In this document: positions 11,027 to 20,910 of the stretch, piece by piece | Layout of the letters: each line of letters opens with the position of its first letter | Numbering within the stretch: position 1 is the first letter of the stretch | Assembly: GCF_028551255.1 (NCBI RefSeq) | Contig: NZ_CP117029.1 | Span: 1,054,001-1,118,000, forward strand | Source of the DNA: Vibrio tubiashii | GTDB lineage: Bacteria; Pseudomonadota; Gammaproteobacteria; Enterobacterales; Vibrionaceae | Reading direction: 5' to 3' | DNA length: 64,000 bases | Notes under the pieces: model-generated | What the model was told of the DNA's origin: nothing | Databases searched by the model: none | What the model saw: only the letters and a program-made list of their open reading frames with translations | Position numbers and translations under genes: made by a program

Positions 11027-12307
11027 ATGGAAAGCCTTACGTTACAACCTATCAACAAAGTCAATGGTGAGGTCAACTTACCTGGATCAAAAAGTGTTTC
11101 TAACCGAGCTTTACTGCTTGCAGCACTAGCAAGTGGGAAAACTCGACTCACTAACTTACTCGACAGTGACGATATCCGTCATATGCTGAATGCACTGACC
11201 CAACTTGGTGTGTCTTATTCACTGTCTGAAGATAAAACAGTATGTGAAGTTGAAGGCTTAGGAAAGCCATTTGATGCGCCACAAGCGTTAGAACTCTTTT
11301 TGGGTAACGCAGGTACTGCGATGCGCCCACTTGCTGCCGCTTTATGTTTAGGTGGTGGTGAATATGTTCTGACGGGTGAACCGCGCATGAAAGAGCGCCC
11401 AATTGGTCACCTAGTCAATGCTCTGCGTCAAGCCGGTGCCGAGGTTGAATACCTTGAAAACGAAGATTACCCACCACTCAAGATTTTAGGTACAGGCCTC
11501 AAAGGCGGTACCGTTGAAATCGACGGTTCTATCTCAAGTCAATTTTTAACTGCGTTTCTAATGTCTGCGCCGCTCGCGCAAGATGATGTAACGATTAAGA
11601 TTATCGGTGAACTGGTTTCGAAACCATACATTGATATCACGCTGCATATCATGGCTCAGTTTGGTGTAGAAGTAGAAAACAATGACTACCAAGAGTTTGT
11701 GGTTCGTAAAGGCCAATCGTATGTTGCACCAGGAGATTTCCTAGTTGAAGGCGATGCTTCTTCAGCATCTTACTTCTTAGCGGCAGCAGCGATAAAAGGT
11801 GGCGAAATTAAAGTAACCGGTATCGGTAAAAAGAGTATCCAAGGCGATATTCAATTTGCAGATGCACTGGAGAAAATGGGCGCACAAATCGAATGGGGTG
11901 ACGACTACGTTATCTCTCGCGTCGGTGAGCTTAAAGCGGTTGATATGGACTTTAACCACATCCCTGATGCAGCGATGACGATTGCCACTACCGCACTGTT
12001 TGCAGAAGGTACTACAGCGATTCGCAACGTATACAACTGGCGTGTAAAAGAAACGGACCGATTAGCAGCAATGGCGACCGAGTTACGTAAAGTCGGTGCA
12101 GAAGTTGAAGAGGGTGAGGATTACATTATTGTCACGCCGCCAGCTAAACTTACCCACGCTGCGATTGACACTTATGACGATCACCGTATGGCAATGTGTT
12201 TCTCGCTTGTTGCGTTAAGCGACACGCCTGTGACCATTAACGATCCTAAGTGTACCTCAAAGACGTTCCCTGACTACTTCGATAAGCTGGAAGGATTGAG
12301 CTCGTAG
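11027..12307 (+). CDS. aroA: 3-phosphoshikimate 1-carboxyvinyltransferase (EPSP synthase)
   Basis: AroA joins phosphoenolpyruvate and shikimate-3-phosphate to give EPSP, the sixth step of the shikimate pathway. Substrate-binding motifs are all present: [18 protein letters not shown] near residue 20, [10 protein letters not shown] near 94, GEPRMKERP near 120, the [19 protein letters not shown] segment near 345, and [11 protein letters not shown] near 385. Length (426) fits class I enzymes as in enterobacteria. An AAGGA lies about ten bases before the ATG. It stands alone here, followed by a repeat instead of a simple terminator. Confidence 0.98.
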   Translation: MESLTLQPINKVNGEVNLPGSKSVSNRALLLAALASGKTRLTNLLDSDDIRHMLNALTQLGVSYSLSEDKTVCEVEGLGKPFDAPQALELFLGNAGTAMRPLAAALCLGGGEYVLTGEPRMKERPIGHLVNALRQAGAEVEYLENEDYPPLKILGTGLKGGTVEIDGSISSQFLTAFLMSAPLAQDDVTIKIIGELVSKPYIDITLHIMAQFGVEVENNDYQEFVVRKGQSYVAPGDFLVEGDASSASYFLAAAAIKGGEIKVTGIGKKSIQGDIQFADALEKMGAQIEWGDDYVISRVGELKAVDMDFNHIPDAAMTIATTALFAEGTTAIRNVYNWRVKETDRLAAMATELRKVGAEVEEGEDYIIVTPPAKLTHAAIDTYDDHRMAMCFSLVALSDTPVTINDPKCTSKTFPDYFDKLEGLSS

Positions 12308-12490
12308 AAGGCGCTGCGCTTCGAGATCGGGCTGCGCCCGCGGGAATCTAGAACGGGCTTCGCCCTACGGATCGCTGCGCTGCTAGAAAACTGGAGTAGT
12401 TGATACGTTTTTGCTCATTATTCTAGTTCTCTAGTTCTCTAGTTCTCGGTAGGACAAAGTCCGTTCCCGCATCCGTCTTCCGCAGTGAAA
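12308..12490. repeat. Palindromic intergenic repeat with a CTAGTTCT tandem
   Basis: Right after the aroA stop comes a stretch unlike the rest of the window. It has stem-forming blocks (GGGCTGCGCCC, CGGGCTTCGCCC) and three exact tandem copies of CTAGTTCT at 12423-12446. The left part GCGGGAATCTAGAAC is roughly complementary to the right part (CTAGTTCT...GTTCCCGC), so the whole region can fold back on itself. It looks like a REP/BIME-type interspersed element and may also end aroA transcription. Copy number elsewhere cannot be judged from one window. Confidence 0.6.
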
Positions 12491-12502
12491 CGTCCCAAAA
12501 TT

Positions 12503-12532
12503 AAAAAGGGTTGGCACCACATGCCAACCCTT
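12503..12532 (-). terminator. yciN terminator
   Basis: Ten-base-pair stem AAGGGTTGGC / GCCAACCCTT with a seven-base loop; on the minus strand it is followed by a run of T. Confidence 0.85.
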
Positions 12533-12544
12533 GCTAATTTCCAG

Positions 12545-12793
12545 TTATCCTTCAATCGTAAACTCTTTCGACAAATGGTGCGCTAGATACTTAAACATAT
12601 TAAACACGGCTGTCGTTTTTGCTGTTGGTAAGCCGTTATCATCTAGAAAGTAGTTTCCTTTAAACACCAACACGTCATCTTTCTCTTCTACGCTCTCTGC
12701 GCGCATGCCTTCGAGATAATCTTCGTGGTCTTGGATGATTTGGTTGGCGATCATTAATAATTCGAACTGAGAGATGGCCTTTTTGTCACTCAT
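12545..12793 (-). CDS. yciN: YciN family protein (DUF2498)
   Basis: An 82-residue soluble protein. The segment LVFKGNYFLDDNGLPTAKTTAVFNM is cited here only by its parts GNYFLDD and GLPTAKTTAVFNMFKYLAHH, which match E. coli YciN closely. Function is unknown. ATG 12793 has AAAGG seven bases upstream and gives the N terminus MSDKKAISQ; an upstream in-frame start at 12862 would add a stretch with no family match. It is divergent from topA across about 410 bases, and yciN is next to topA in E. coli as well. Confidence 0.85.
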   Translation of the reverse strand: MSDKKAISQFELLMIANQIIQDHEDYLEGMRAESVEEKDDVLVFKGNYFLDDNGLPTAKTTAVFNMFKYLAHHLSKEFTIEG

Positions 12794-13202
12794 GGAAGTA
12801 CCTTTCTTAAATTTATCTTCTATATAAAAGAAGCGATGAGTGGAATTGTAGGCAGTTCGCACGTAATTTCAATTGCGTTAGATCAATCGCGCAAAATCTA
12901 ACGTAAGCGTGAGTGTGTGGGTTTTGTGACTGGTGGCAAAAAACATCATCTTTCATTGGCGTCAAAGATATTGTGCCGTTTAGTATGTGGCGTTTTCTGA
13001 CTCGGCAATAAGCACGAAGTGTTCAGCATGCCACAATTAATTATCAGAAGTAGAAACATCGCTGAATTGTCGAGCAGTCAAGATAGAAATTTAAAAAAGA
13101 TATTGATCTTCTTGTAATCTCGCTCAATAGTAAAAAAAGAAGCAAAGTATTAAGTATGTCGTGCGATATTTTCGCACTCGATAAAGGACACTTGAGTCAA
13201 TT
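12794..13202. other. yciN-topA divergent intergenic region
   Basis: About 410 bases with no gene that I can support. It must carry the promoters of yciN and topA. The part near topA is AT-rich, which would suit the supercoiling-sensitive promoter control known for topA, but I could not pick a convincing promoter by eye. Confidence 0.4.
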
Positions 13203-15836
13203 ATGGGTAAGTCACTGGTTATTGTGGAGTCGCCAGCCAAAGCGAAGACCATCAATAAGTATTTAGGTAAGGACTTCATTGTAAAGTCCAGTGTAGGTCA
13301 CGTACGTGATCTACCGACTGCTGGCCAAAGCACTGGTCAGAAAGCTGCTGCGGTATCAACCAAGGGCTTAAGTGCTGAAGAAAAAGCACGAATCAAAAAA
13401 GAAAAAGATCGCAAGTCACTAATCAAAAAAATGGGTATCGACCCGTACCATGGTTGGGAAGCGAACTATCAGGTTCTGCCAGGCAAAGAGAAAGTAGTGG
13501 CAGAGCTGCAAAAGCTTGCGAAAGACGCAGACAGCGTTTATCTCGCAACCGATTTGGATCGCGAGGGAGAGGCTATCGCTTGGCACCTTCGTGAGATCAT
13601 CGGTGGCGATGAAGAGCGATACAAACGCGTTGTATTTAACGAGATTACTAAAAATGCTATCCAGCAGGCGTTCGAGAAACCGGGCGAGCTAAGTATGGAT
13701 GGTGTTAATGCACAGCAAGCGCGCCGTTTTATGGACCGTGTGGTTGGCTTTATGGTGTCACCACTGCTTTGGAAAAAAGTTGCACGAGGCCTATCTGCTG
13801 GTCGTGTACAGTCTGTAGCGGTGAAGTTGCTGGTAGAGCGTGAGCGTGAAATCAAAGCGTTTATTCCAGAAGAGTTCTGGGATATCCACGCAGATACTAA
13901 GACTCAAGATAAAACTGACTTCCGTTTGCAGGTGGCGCAGAAAGAAGGCGTTGCGTTTAAACCCGTCAATGAAGCTGAAACCAAAGCGGCGATGGCTGTG
14001 CTTGAAAAAGCGCGCTACGAAGTGTGTAAGCGCGAAGACCGCCCGACTTCAAGTAAACCTTCAGCACCTTACATTACCTCGACACTGCAGCAGGCAGCGA
14101 GTACTCGTTTAGGTTACGGCGTTAAGAAAACCATGATGTTGGCTCAGCGTCTCTATGAAGCGGGTTACATCACTTATATGCGTACCGACTCGACTAACTT
14201 GAGTTCTGAAGCGGTAGAAGCTGCCCGTGGTTTTATCGCGACTGAATTTGGCGACGCTTACCTGCCTAGCAAAGCAATTGTTTACGGTAGCAAAGAGGGC
14301 GCTCAAGAGGCTCACGAAGCGATCCGTCCATCTGATGTAACTGTGAAAGCAGACGACCTCAATGGTATGGAAGCCGATGCGCACAAACTGTACTCATTGA
14401 TTTGGAATCAGTTTGTGGCGTGTCAGATGACACCGGCAAAATACGACTCGACTACTGTGAGCGTGAAAGCGGCTGAGTACACGCTAAAAGCGAAAGGTCG
14501 TATCTTGAAATTTGACGGTTGGACTCGTGTTCAACGTCCATTGGGTAAAAACGAAGACCAGATTCTACCTGCAGTACAGGTGGGTGATGCGATTGAGCTT
14601 GTTACTCTTGATCCTAAGCAGCACTTCACTAAGCCGCCAGCGCGCTTTACAGAAGCTGCGTTGGTAAAAGAGCTTGAAAAACGTGGTATTGGTCGCCCTT
14701 CAACGTATGCGTCAATCATTTCAACCATCCAAGATCGTGGTTATGTGAAAGTCGAACAGCGTCGTTTTTATGCTGAGAAGATGGGTGAAATTGTCACTGA
14801 CCGTTTAGATGGTAGCTTCGATGAGTTAATGAACTACGAGTTCACATCTCGCATGGAAGAAAAACTAGACCAAATTGCGGAAGGCGATGCCAACTGGAAA
14901 GGTGTGCTAGATGACTTCTTTAAAGATTTTACTGGTGATTTAGAGAAAGCGGAACAAGACGAAGAACTGGGCGGCATGAAGCCAAACCATATCGTCTACA
15001 CCGATATCGAGTGTCCGACCTGTTCTCGTGAGATGGGTATCCGTACTGCTTCTACAGGTGTTTTCCTAGGTTGTTCAGGTTACGCACTGCCTCCTAAGGA
15101 GCGTTGTAAGACGACCATCAACCTAGGTGATGAAGATGGTGTTATCAACGTTCTTGAAGAGGATGTTGAGACGGCTGCACTGCGTGCGAAAAAGCGCTGT
15201 CCAATCTGTGAAACGGCGATGGATGCGTACTTAATCGATGACAAACGTAAACTGCATGTTTGTGGTAATAATCCGAACTGTGAAGGTTACATTGTTGAAC
15301 ACGGTGAGTACAAAGTTAAAGGTTACGATGGTCCAGTTGTCGAATGTGACAAGTGTGGCAGCGACATGGTGCTTAAGAACGGCCGTTTCGGTAAGTACAT
15401 GGACTGTACGAGTGAAGAGTGTAAGAACACTCGTAAGATCCTGAAAAACGGCGAAGTTGCTCCGCCAAAAGAAGACCCTGTGCATTTGCCAGAGCTACCA
15501 TGTGAAAACTCTGATGCTTACTTCGTTCTTCGCGATGGCGCTTCTGGTCTGTTCTTAGCAGCAAGCACATTCCCGAAATCGCGCGAAACTCGTGCACCTT
15601 TGGTTGAAGAACTTGTGCGCTTTAAGGATCGTATTTCACCTAAGTTCCACTACTTGGCTGACGCCCCTCAGCAAGACCCTGATGGTCTGCCTATGGTGGT
15701 GCGCTTTAGCCGTAAGTCGAAAGAGAACTACGTCCGCTCAGAGGTGGATGGCAAGCCTTCGGGTTACACGGCACTCTACGTGGATGGTAAATGGGAAATA
15801 ACCGATAAGCGTAAAAAGCCAGCCAAGAAAAAGTAA
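13203..15836 (+). CDS. topA: DNA topoisomerase I
   Basis: A type IA topoisomerase (877 residues) that relaxes negative supercoils. The N-terminal Toprim domain starts with [19 protein letters not shown] and contains the acidic [13 protein letters not shown] motif. The active-site Tyr is in [11 protein letters not shown] near residue 323. The C-terminal third has repeated zinc-ribbon topoisomerase fingers with Cys pairs (CPTC near 600, CPIC near 665, CDKC near 715) and a basic tail (KKPAKKK). Length is close to the E. coli enzyme (865). It stands alone and ends in a hairpin terminator. Confidence 0.98.
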   Translation: MGKSLVIVESPAKAKTINKYLGKDFIVKSSVGHVRDLPTAGQSTGQKAAAVSTKGLSAEEKARIKKEKDRKSLIKKMGIDPYHGWEANYQVLPGKEKVVAELQKLAKDADSVYLATDLDREGEAIAWHLREIIGGDEERYKRVVFNEITKNAIQQAFEKPGELSMDGVNAQQARRFMDRVVGFMVSPLLWKKVARGLSAGRVQSVAVKLLVEREREIKAFIPEEFWDIHADTKTQDKTDFRLQVAQKEGVAFKPVNEAETKAAMAVLEKARYEVCKREDRPTSSKPSAPYITSTLQQAASTRLGYGVKKTMMLAQRLYEAGYITYMRTDSTNLSSEAVEAARGFIATEFGDAYLPSKAIVYGSKEGAQEAHEAIRPSDVTVKADDLNGMEADAHKLYSLIWNQFVACQMTPAKYDSTTVSVKAAEYTLKAKGRILKFDGWTRVQRPLGKNEDQILPAVQVGDAIELVTLDPKQHFTKPPARFTEAALVKELEKRGIGRPSTYASIISTIQDRGYVKVEQRRFYAEKMGEIVTDRLDGSFDELMNYEFTSRMEEKLDQIAEGDANWKGVLDDFFKDFTGDLEKAEQDEELGGMKPNHIVYTDIECPTCSREMGIRTASTGVFLGCSGYALPPKERCKTTINLGDEDGVINVLEEDVETAALRAKKRCPICETAMDAYLIDDKRKLHVCGNNPNCEGYIVEHGEYKVKGYDGPVVECDKCGSDMVLKNGRFGKYMDCTSEECKNTRKILKNGEVAPPKEDPVHLPELPCENSDAYFVLRDGASGLFLAASTFPKSRETRAPLVEELVRFKDRISPKFHYLADAPQQDPDGLPMVVRFSRKSKENYVRSEVDGKPSGYTALYVDGKWEITDKRKKPAKKK

Positions 15837-15852
15837 GTCCTTTACTTGATGA

Positions 15853-15881
15853 AAAGCAGCCTTAAATAGGCTGCTTTTTTT
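15853..15881 (+). terminator. topA terminator
   Basis: Stem AAAGCAGCC / GGCTGCTTT with a loop of TTAAATA, followed by a long T-run, lies about 15 bases past the topA stop. Confidence 0.88.
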
Positions 15882-16030
15882 ATGAGCCGAATGATCATCG
15901 GTTTTCATTTTGATGAGAGGTATATAAAATTATTCGTACATTCATAGCATGAATGTAAAGATTCTCAATTGCATTTTTGACAATATAGTAAGTAGCTTCT
16001 ATTGATTTAGATGACCCACGGAAGGACATC

Positions 16031-17701
16031 ATGAAACAGAGACTCAAGCTGCTGACTTTTTTAGCCTGTGTCAGTGCTACCTTTCTATTTGCTGCGCATA
16101 GTATCTCCAAACAAGTTGTTGACGGTATCGTTAAGGAACTGCTGTGGAAATACGCACAGATCTCTGCACACCATGATGCTGAAACATTGCTCGCGCCCAT
16201 TATTAAAGAAGTGAATCTCATCAGTGACCTGGCGGAACACCCGAATGTGACCTCATGGGGAATGAACAGCAATGATGACGTATACCGCGCTGTCGCTGAG
16301 GAAACCCTTGACCGATATCGCTGGCAATTAAAATCGAAAAATTTCTTTATCGTACTTGACGAAAATTTGGCCTATCACTACAACGATGTGCAAAGTGTAC
16401 GTGAGCAAACCTTCCTTCGATATTATCTCGATCCTGCCTCAGTCCAAGACAATTGGTATTTTGAGCAGAGAGATAGCGGTGTAGACTTTAGCGTTAATAT
16501 CGCTAGAGATGCGCATTTAAATCTAACGCGAGTTTGGATCAACCACAGTATTGTAGACGGTGGTCGCTTCCTCGGTGTTGTTGGGACGGGAATCGATACT
16601 AATCTGCTGTTTGAACGTTTCGATGAACATCACTCTCACGCATTAAAAACATTGTTTGTCGACGAAGGGCGAAGAATCCAATTTTCAGTCGATTCCCACA
16701 AATTTCATTACCCTCTAAGAGACAGTGAAAATACTAAGCCCACGTTGAGTGACTACGTTCCAAATTCTGATGAATACTCCGCGATAGAAACGTTAATGCA
16801 GCGTCAGAAATCTGGTGAAGAGGCTGAAATTTTGATGGTTCAGCAAGAGTCAGGAAAAGCCGTAGTGGCGATTCACTATATTGAAGCTTTAGGGTGGTAC
16901 GAGCTGACCTTTGTCAGTATTGACGCCATGGTTCCTCGTTGGGTTGCGACAAGCCTTTATTTACCATTGATGAGCTTGGTATTTCTGTGTGCCCTGCTGA
17001 GTTATTTTTATTTGGTTAAGCATTGGATTTTACCTGTAGAACGCGTGAGCAAACGACTTGGAAAGCTCACTAGGTTTAAGTCAGGGAATCAAAGCCTTGA
17101 TGAGGCAGTCGATTTGATCGAGCATGAACTCACTGCTGCGAGAACAGGGTTGGAGGAGTTAGTCACTTCGCGTACAGAGCAAATCGATAAGCTTGCCATA
17201 TTCGATTTTGTAACAGGGCTACACAATCGCCGAGGGTTGGAGCGTGAACTGCGTTCAGAGCTTGCACGCTCTTCACGCGAACAGCATCAATTTGGCCTCA
17301 TATGGATTGATGCTGGACTGTCGCCTCGAAATGATGAGGAGTTCGATAGTGAAAAGCATCAGAGTGCACTAAAAGCTATCGCGTCATGTTTGACTAAAGC
17401 GATTCGCGAATATGATGTAGCGGCAAGATGGGAGGAGGGGGAGTTTTTGCTCCTTGTCCGAACTGATAGTAACAAGATTTTGTTACAGATAGCTTGTCGT
17501 ATCAAACAGTATGTTGAGCAAGCTCAGGCTAGTGATTCAAACCATTACCTTTCCTTCACTGAGCTTTCTGTGGGAGGGACGTTGATAAAGCCAAATGTCA
17601 CCATGCAACAAGCTTTAGCGTTAGCTGACAGTTCCTTATACATTGCTAAATCAGAAGCCAAGGATGCAATCTATATCCACGAAGAATCGAATGCTGCTTA
17701 G
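16031..17701 (+). CDS. Membrane sensor with degenerate GGDEF domain
   Basis: A 556-residue inner-membrane protein. A first helix (about 8-25) is followed by a periplasmic region of some 270 residues resembling a dCache sensor, a second helix (about 302-325), a HAMP-like linker and coiled region, and a C-terminal GGDEF-type domain (about 385-550). The domain start DFVTGLHNRRG is normal, but the signature that should read GG(D/E)EF reads EEGEF (RWEEGEFLLLV), and the usual GHxxGD segment is also lost. It is therefore probably not an active diguanylate cyclase and may act as a receptor or partner. It appears to be monocistronic. Confidence 0.85.
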   Translation: MKQRLKLLTFLACVSATFLFAAHSISKQVVDGIVKELLWKYAQISAHHDAETLLAPIIKEVNLISDLAEHPNVTSWGMNSNDDVYRAVAEETLDRYRWQLKSKNFFIVLDENLAYHYNDVQSVREQTFLRYYLDPASVQDNWYFEQRDSGVDFSVNIARDAHLNLTRVWINHSIVDGGRFLGVVGTGIDTNLLFERFDEHHSHALKTLFVDEGRRIQFSVDSHKFHYPLRDSENTKPTLSDYVPNSDEYSAIETLMQRQKSGEEAEILMVQQESGKAVVAIHYIEALGWYELTFVSIDAMVPRWVATSLYLPLMSLVFLCALLSYFYLVKHWILPVERVSKRLGKLTRFKSGNQSLDEAVDLIEHELTAARTGLEELVTSRTEQIDKLAIFDFVTGLHNRRGLERELRSELARSSREQHQFGLIWIDAGLSPRNDEEFDSEKHQSALKAIASCLTKAIREYDVAARWEEGEFLLLVRTDSNKILLQIACRIKQYVEQAQASDSNHYLSFTELSVGGTLIKPNVTMQQALALADSSLYIAKSEAKDAIYIHEESNAA

Positions 17702-17907
17702 CAGTTAGTTCTCAACTCTCTACTTATTGCTATGGTAAGTCATCGTACCTCTTTGCGAGCGAGGTCACATTAATGTAGATGTTATGTTATCGAGATGTGT
17801 CTTGGCTATGGGATTCTGTGAGCTATCGCAGGGGGCGAAAAAGTAATAAGTGTGAGCTCGATAGTACAGCATATTTTAAATTGTAATCTTGCTGAAATAC
17901 GATAAGT

Positions 17908-17913
17908 TATAAT
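17908..17913 (+). promoter_or_regulatory. Candidate glgC promoter -10 element
   Basis: A perfect TATAAT lies about 175 bases upstream of glgC. No good -35 hexamer sits at 16-18 bases; TTGCTG is only 13 bases away. Transcription from here would place both leader hairpins inside the 5' untranslated region. Confidence 0.35.
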
Positions 17914-17987
17914 AAACCTTTTGCACAAGGCACAATGGCGTTTAACTACCGTCACAAAAGGCGTTGGCAGAGTGACTCTTGCTGCAT

Positions 17988-18058
17988 GGTATGCCAAATA
18001 GGAATGGCATACCTATAGAGAATATTGATAAGTCCACCCCCTAAAATCGGGCTTATCA
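17988..18058 (+). promoter_or_regulatory. Two-hairpin structured leader of glgC
   Basis: Two strong inverted repeats follow each other closely upstream of glgC. The first is GGTATGCCA / TGGCATACC with an eight-base loop (17988-18013). The second is TGATAAGTCC / GGGCTTATCA with one G-U pair and a 13-base loop (18026-18058). Neither has a T-run, and the second ends 28 bases before the start codon. It may be a regulatory 5' leader; it matches no riboswitch class that I can recognise. Confidence 0.5.
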
Positions 18059-18086
18059 CAACAATAAATAAAATGGAGAAATATAA

Positions 18087-19304
18087 ATGGCTGGTGTTTT
18101 GGGAATGATCCTTGCTGGTGGAGAAGGGTCACGCCTTCGTCCTCTTACAGAATCTCGTAGTAAACCCTCGGTTCCTTTTGGCGGCAGTTACCGTCTTATA
18201 GACTTCGCTCTAAACAACTTTGTAAATGCCGATTTGATGCGCGTTTACGTTCTAACTCAATTTAAATCCCAATCGCTATTCCACCACCTGAAGAAAGGCT
18301 GGAACATCAGTGGTATTACTGACCGCTTTATCGACCCAATTCCAGCACAAATGCGCACTGGTAAGCGTTGGTATGAAGGTACGGCGGATGCTATCTACCA
18401 AAACCTACGTTTCATGGAATTAGCCGAGCCAGAACAGGTTTGTATCTTCGGTTCAGACCATATCTACAAAATGGATATCAAACAGATGCTTGATTTCCAC
18501 AAAGAGAAAGAGGCGTCATTAACCGTATCCGCTTTGCGTATGCCTTTGAGTGAAGCTTCAGAGTTTGGTGTTATTGAGGTCGACGCAGACGGACGTATGA
18601 TTGGCTTTGAAGAAAAACCAGCGAATCCTAAATCGATTCCAGGAGATCCTGAACACGCGCTTGTATCGATGGGCAACTATGTATTTGAAGCTCAACCACT
18701 GTTTTCAGAACTGATCGAAGATGCCGACAACCCTGACTCTTCTCATGACTTTGGTAAAGACATTATTCCAAAGATGTTCCCACGTGGTGATGTGTTTGTT
18801 TATGACTTCAGCACCAACCGAATTACTGGTGAGAAAGAGGAAGTTTATTGGCGTGATGTCGGTACTATTGGAGCGTACTGGCAAGCACACATGGATCTAC
18901 TTGAGAAAGATGCGCCATTCTCGCTTTATAACCGTAAATGGCCTCTGCATACATTCTACCCACCTTTGCCACCTGCGACATTTACAGACTCAGACAATGG
19001 CCGCGTGCAGATCATTGATAGCTTAGTTTGTAATGGCAGCTATGTTCGTGGTTCACGTATTGAGAAGTCAGTATTAGGCTTCCGCAGTAACATTGCTTCT
19101 GCTTGTGATATTAGTGAGTGTATTCTACTTGGTGATGTTAAGGTCGGTGATGGTTGTGTACTACGCCGTGTAATCATCGATAAAGATGTCGATATTGCAC
19201 CGGGCACCCAGATTGGTGTAAACCTATCGGAAGATAAAAAGCACTTCCACGTTTCGGAAGATGGCATCGTTGTTATTCCTAAAGGAGCAAGAGTTGGCTA
19301 CTAA
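18087..19304 (+). CDS. glgC: Glucose-1-phosphate adenylyltransferase
   Basis: GlgC makes ADP-glucose from ATP and glucose-1-phosphate, the committed step of bacterial glycogen synthesis. The N-terminal pyrophosphorylase motif is LAGGEGSRLRPLTESRSKPS, with later FEEKPANPK and WRDVGTIGAYWQAHMDL segments, and the C-terminal part has left-handed beta-helix character. Length (405) is slightly shorter than E. coli GlgC (431), as in other vibrios. A TGGAGA ribosome site precedes the ATG. It overlaps glgA by 11 bases, so the two form an operon. Confidence 0.97.
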   Translation: MAGVLGMILAGGEGSRLRPLTESRSKPSVPFGGSYRLIDFALNNFVNADLMRVYVLTQFKSQSLFHHLKKGWNISGITDRFIDPIPAQMRTGKRWYEGTADAIYQNLRFMELAEPEQVCIFGSDHIYKMDIKQMLDFHKEKEASLTVSALRMPLSEASEFGVIEVDADGRMIGFEEKPANPKSIPGDPEHALVSMGNYVFEAQPLFSELIEDADNPDSSHDFGKDIIPKMFPRGDVFVYDFSTNRITGEKEEVYWRDVGTIGAYWQAHMDLLEKDAPFSLYNRKWPLHTFYPPLPPATFTDSDNGRVQIIDSLVCNGSYVRGSRIEKSVLGFRSNIASACDISECILLGDVKVGDGCVLRRVIIDKDVDIAPGTQIGVNLSEDKKHFHVSEDGIVVIPKGARVGY

Positions 19305-20757
19305 GAATTTATCTATTCTATTTGTAGCATCGGAAGTTGAAGGGTTAATCAAGAGTGGTGGCTTGGCAGACGTTGCCAAGGCACTGCCTGAAGCACTACT
19401 CGCACTACAGCAAGATGTTCGTATTACTTTACCTGCTTACCAAAAGTTGGCGGGTATTGATCAAGCCCAAGTGGTGCTTGAAACTCAGTTAGAGCATTGG
19501 CCTCATACTGAATATCGCGTTAAACAGCTAGAGATCGTTGGCGTGCCCGTGTTTGCCATCGATTGTCCGAAGTATTTCGACAGGCCAGAGATGTATGCGG
19601 AAAACAATCAAGCGTATGCCGATAACGGTGAACGTTTTGCGTTTTTTAGTGCCGCTAGTCTAGATATGTTACCTAAGCTCGGATTCAAAGCAGATATTAT
19701 CCATGCCAACGACTGGCATACTGGATTTGTCCCATACCTGCTTAAACACCGTTATCATTCACACGACTTTTTCACTCATACCAAGAGTGTATTGTCGGTA
19801 CATAACGCGGTGTTTAAGGGGGTATTTAGTTACGATGAACTCCAGTCTCTGCCAGAGATGCACACCCGTTATGCACCGGATGCGGCAGTCAGTGCAACGC
19901 ACATTACTATGCTAAGAGCTGGGGTAGTGAATGCGGATAAGATCAATGCTGTCAGTCCAACTTACGCTGAAGAGCTAAAAACAGAGCTTGGCAGCCATGG
20001 CATGGCGGCAGAGTTTCAACTGCGCTCAGACGATTTAGTCGGCATACTTAATGGATGCGACTACAGCGCTTGGAATCCTCAAAGTGATGCTTACTTACCT
20101 GTGAACTATAAGGCGACTCGCCAAAGTATGGTTCGAGGTAAAAAAGCCTGTAAGCGAGAGTTACAGCAAAGGGTAGGGCTAGAAACTCAAGAGGTCGCAG
20201 TCTACGGCATGGTTTGTCGCCTGACACACCAAAAAGGTGTTCACTATCTTTTGCCTATCTTAAGTGATTTTCTTAAGTATCAGGTTCAGGTGGTGATTGT
20301 CGGCACAGGTGATCCTGTTCTAGCATCGCAGCTAAAAGAGATTGCAGCGCTGCATAGCGACAAGTTTGTTTTTGTTGAAGCGTATGACAATGAGTTAGCG
20401 CATTTGGTTGAAGCCGGATCGGACTTCTTTATTATGCCGTCTGAGTTTGAGCCTTGTGGTTTGAATCAAATCTACAGCATGGCTTACGGAACGCTACCTA
20501 TTGTTCGCGGTGTTGGTGGTTTGCGCGACAGTGTCAATGACTATGATGCTGAGCCTGAAAATGCAACGGGATTTGTATTTGATGAACCAAAACCAAGTGC
20601 CTTGCTTAATGTGTTGCAGCGTTCTTTACTTCTTCATGCGCAGCAACCTAACGAAGTCAAACGCGTTCAATTGTATGCGATGGAGCAGAATTTTTGTTGG
20701 AACAAATCGGCGGATGAATACCTATCCTTGTATCACAGTGCGTTGAGCAAAAATTAA
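19294..20757 (+). CDS. glgA: Glycogen synthase
   Basis: GlgA extends alpha-1,4-glucan chains using ADP-glucose (GT5 family). The N-terminal ADP-glucose site is KSGGLADVAKALP, and the C-terminal donor-site signature is EFEPCGLNQIYSMAYGTLP followed by VGGLRDSV. I start the gene at TTG 19294, inside the end of glgC, because AAGGAG lies six bases before it and it gives ATKNLSILFVASE, the usual N terminus; an ATG at 19261 in the same frame lacks a ribosome site. This gives 487 residues. A rare start codon within an overlap suggests translational coupling that limits GlgA relative to GlgC. Confidence 0.95.
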   Translation: MATKNLSILFVASEVEGLIKSGGLADVAKALPEALLALQQDVRITLPAYQKLAGIDQAQVVLETQLEHWPHTEYRVKQLEIVGVPVFAIDCPKYFDRPEMYAENNQAYADNGERFAFFSAASLDMLPKLGFKADIIHANDWHTGFVPYLLKHRYHSHDFFTHTKSVLSVHNAVFKGVFSYDELQSLPEMHTRYAPDAAVSATHITMLRAGVVNADKINAVSPTYAEELKTELGSHGMAAEFQLRSDDLVGILNGCDYSAWNPQSDAYLPVNYKATRQSMVRGKKACKRELQQRVGLETQEVAVYGMVCRLTHQKGVHYLLPILSDFLKYQVQVVIVGTGDPVLASQLKEIAALHSDKFVFVEAYDNELAHLVEAGSDFFIMPSEFEPCGLNQIYSMAYGTLPIVRGVGGLRDSVNDYDAEPENATGFVFDEPKPSALLNVLQRSLLLHAQQPNEVKRVQLYAMEQNFCWNKSADEYLSLYHSALSKN

Positions 20758-20767
20758 TATGAAACTG

Positions 20768-20790
20768 GGCGTCCTTAGGGCGCCTTTTTT
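20768..20790 (+). terminator. glgCA terminator
   Basis: Seven-base-pair stem GGCGTCC / GGGCGCC (one wobble) with loop TTA and a T-run, ten bases after the glgA stop. Confidence 0.85.
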
Positions 20791-20910
20791 GATGGTTACT
20801 TACACTTTTAATAAAAGAATAATTAAGAATTGAGGTAAATTGACGTAAATCCCCCTATGTTTATGGTACTCTCCGTAACCAATTTTATTGCTGAGTAAAC
20901 CCTTTTCGAT

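Noticed and set aside
10774..11151. 125-codon minus-strand frame opposite the glycine-zipper gene and aroA
   Set aside because: It is an antisense shadow that covers two real genes and an intergenic gap.
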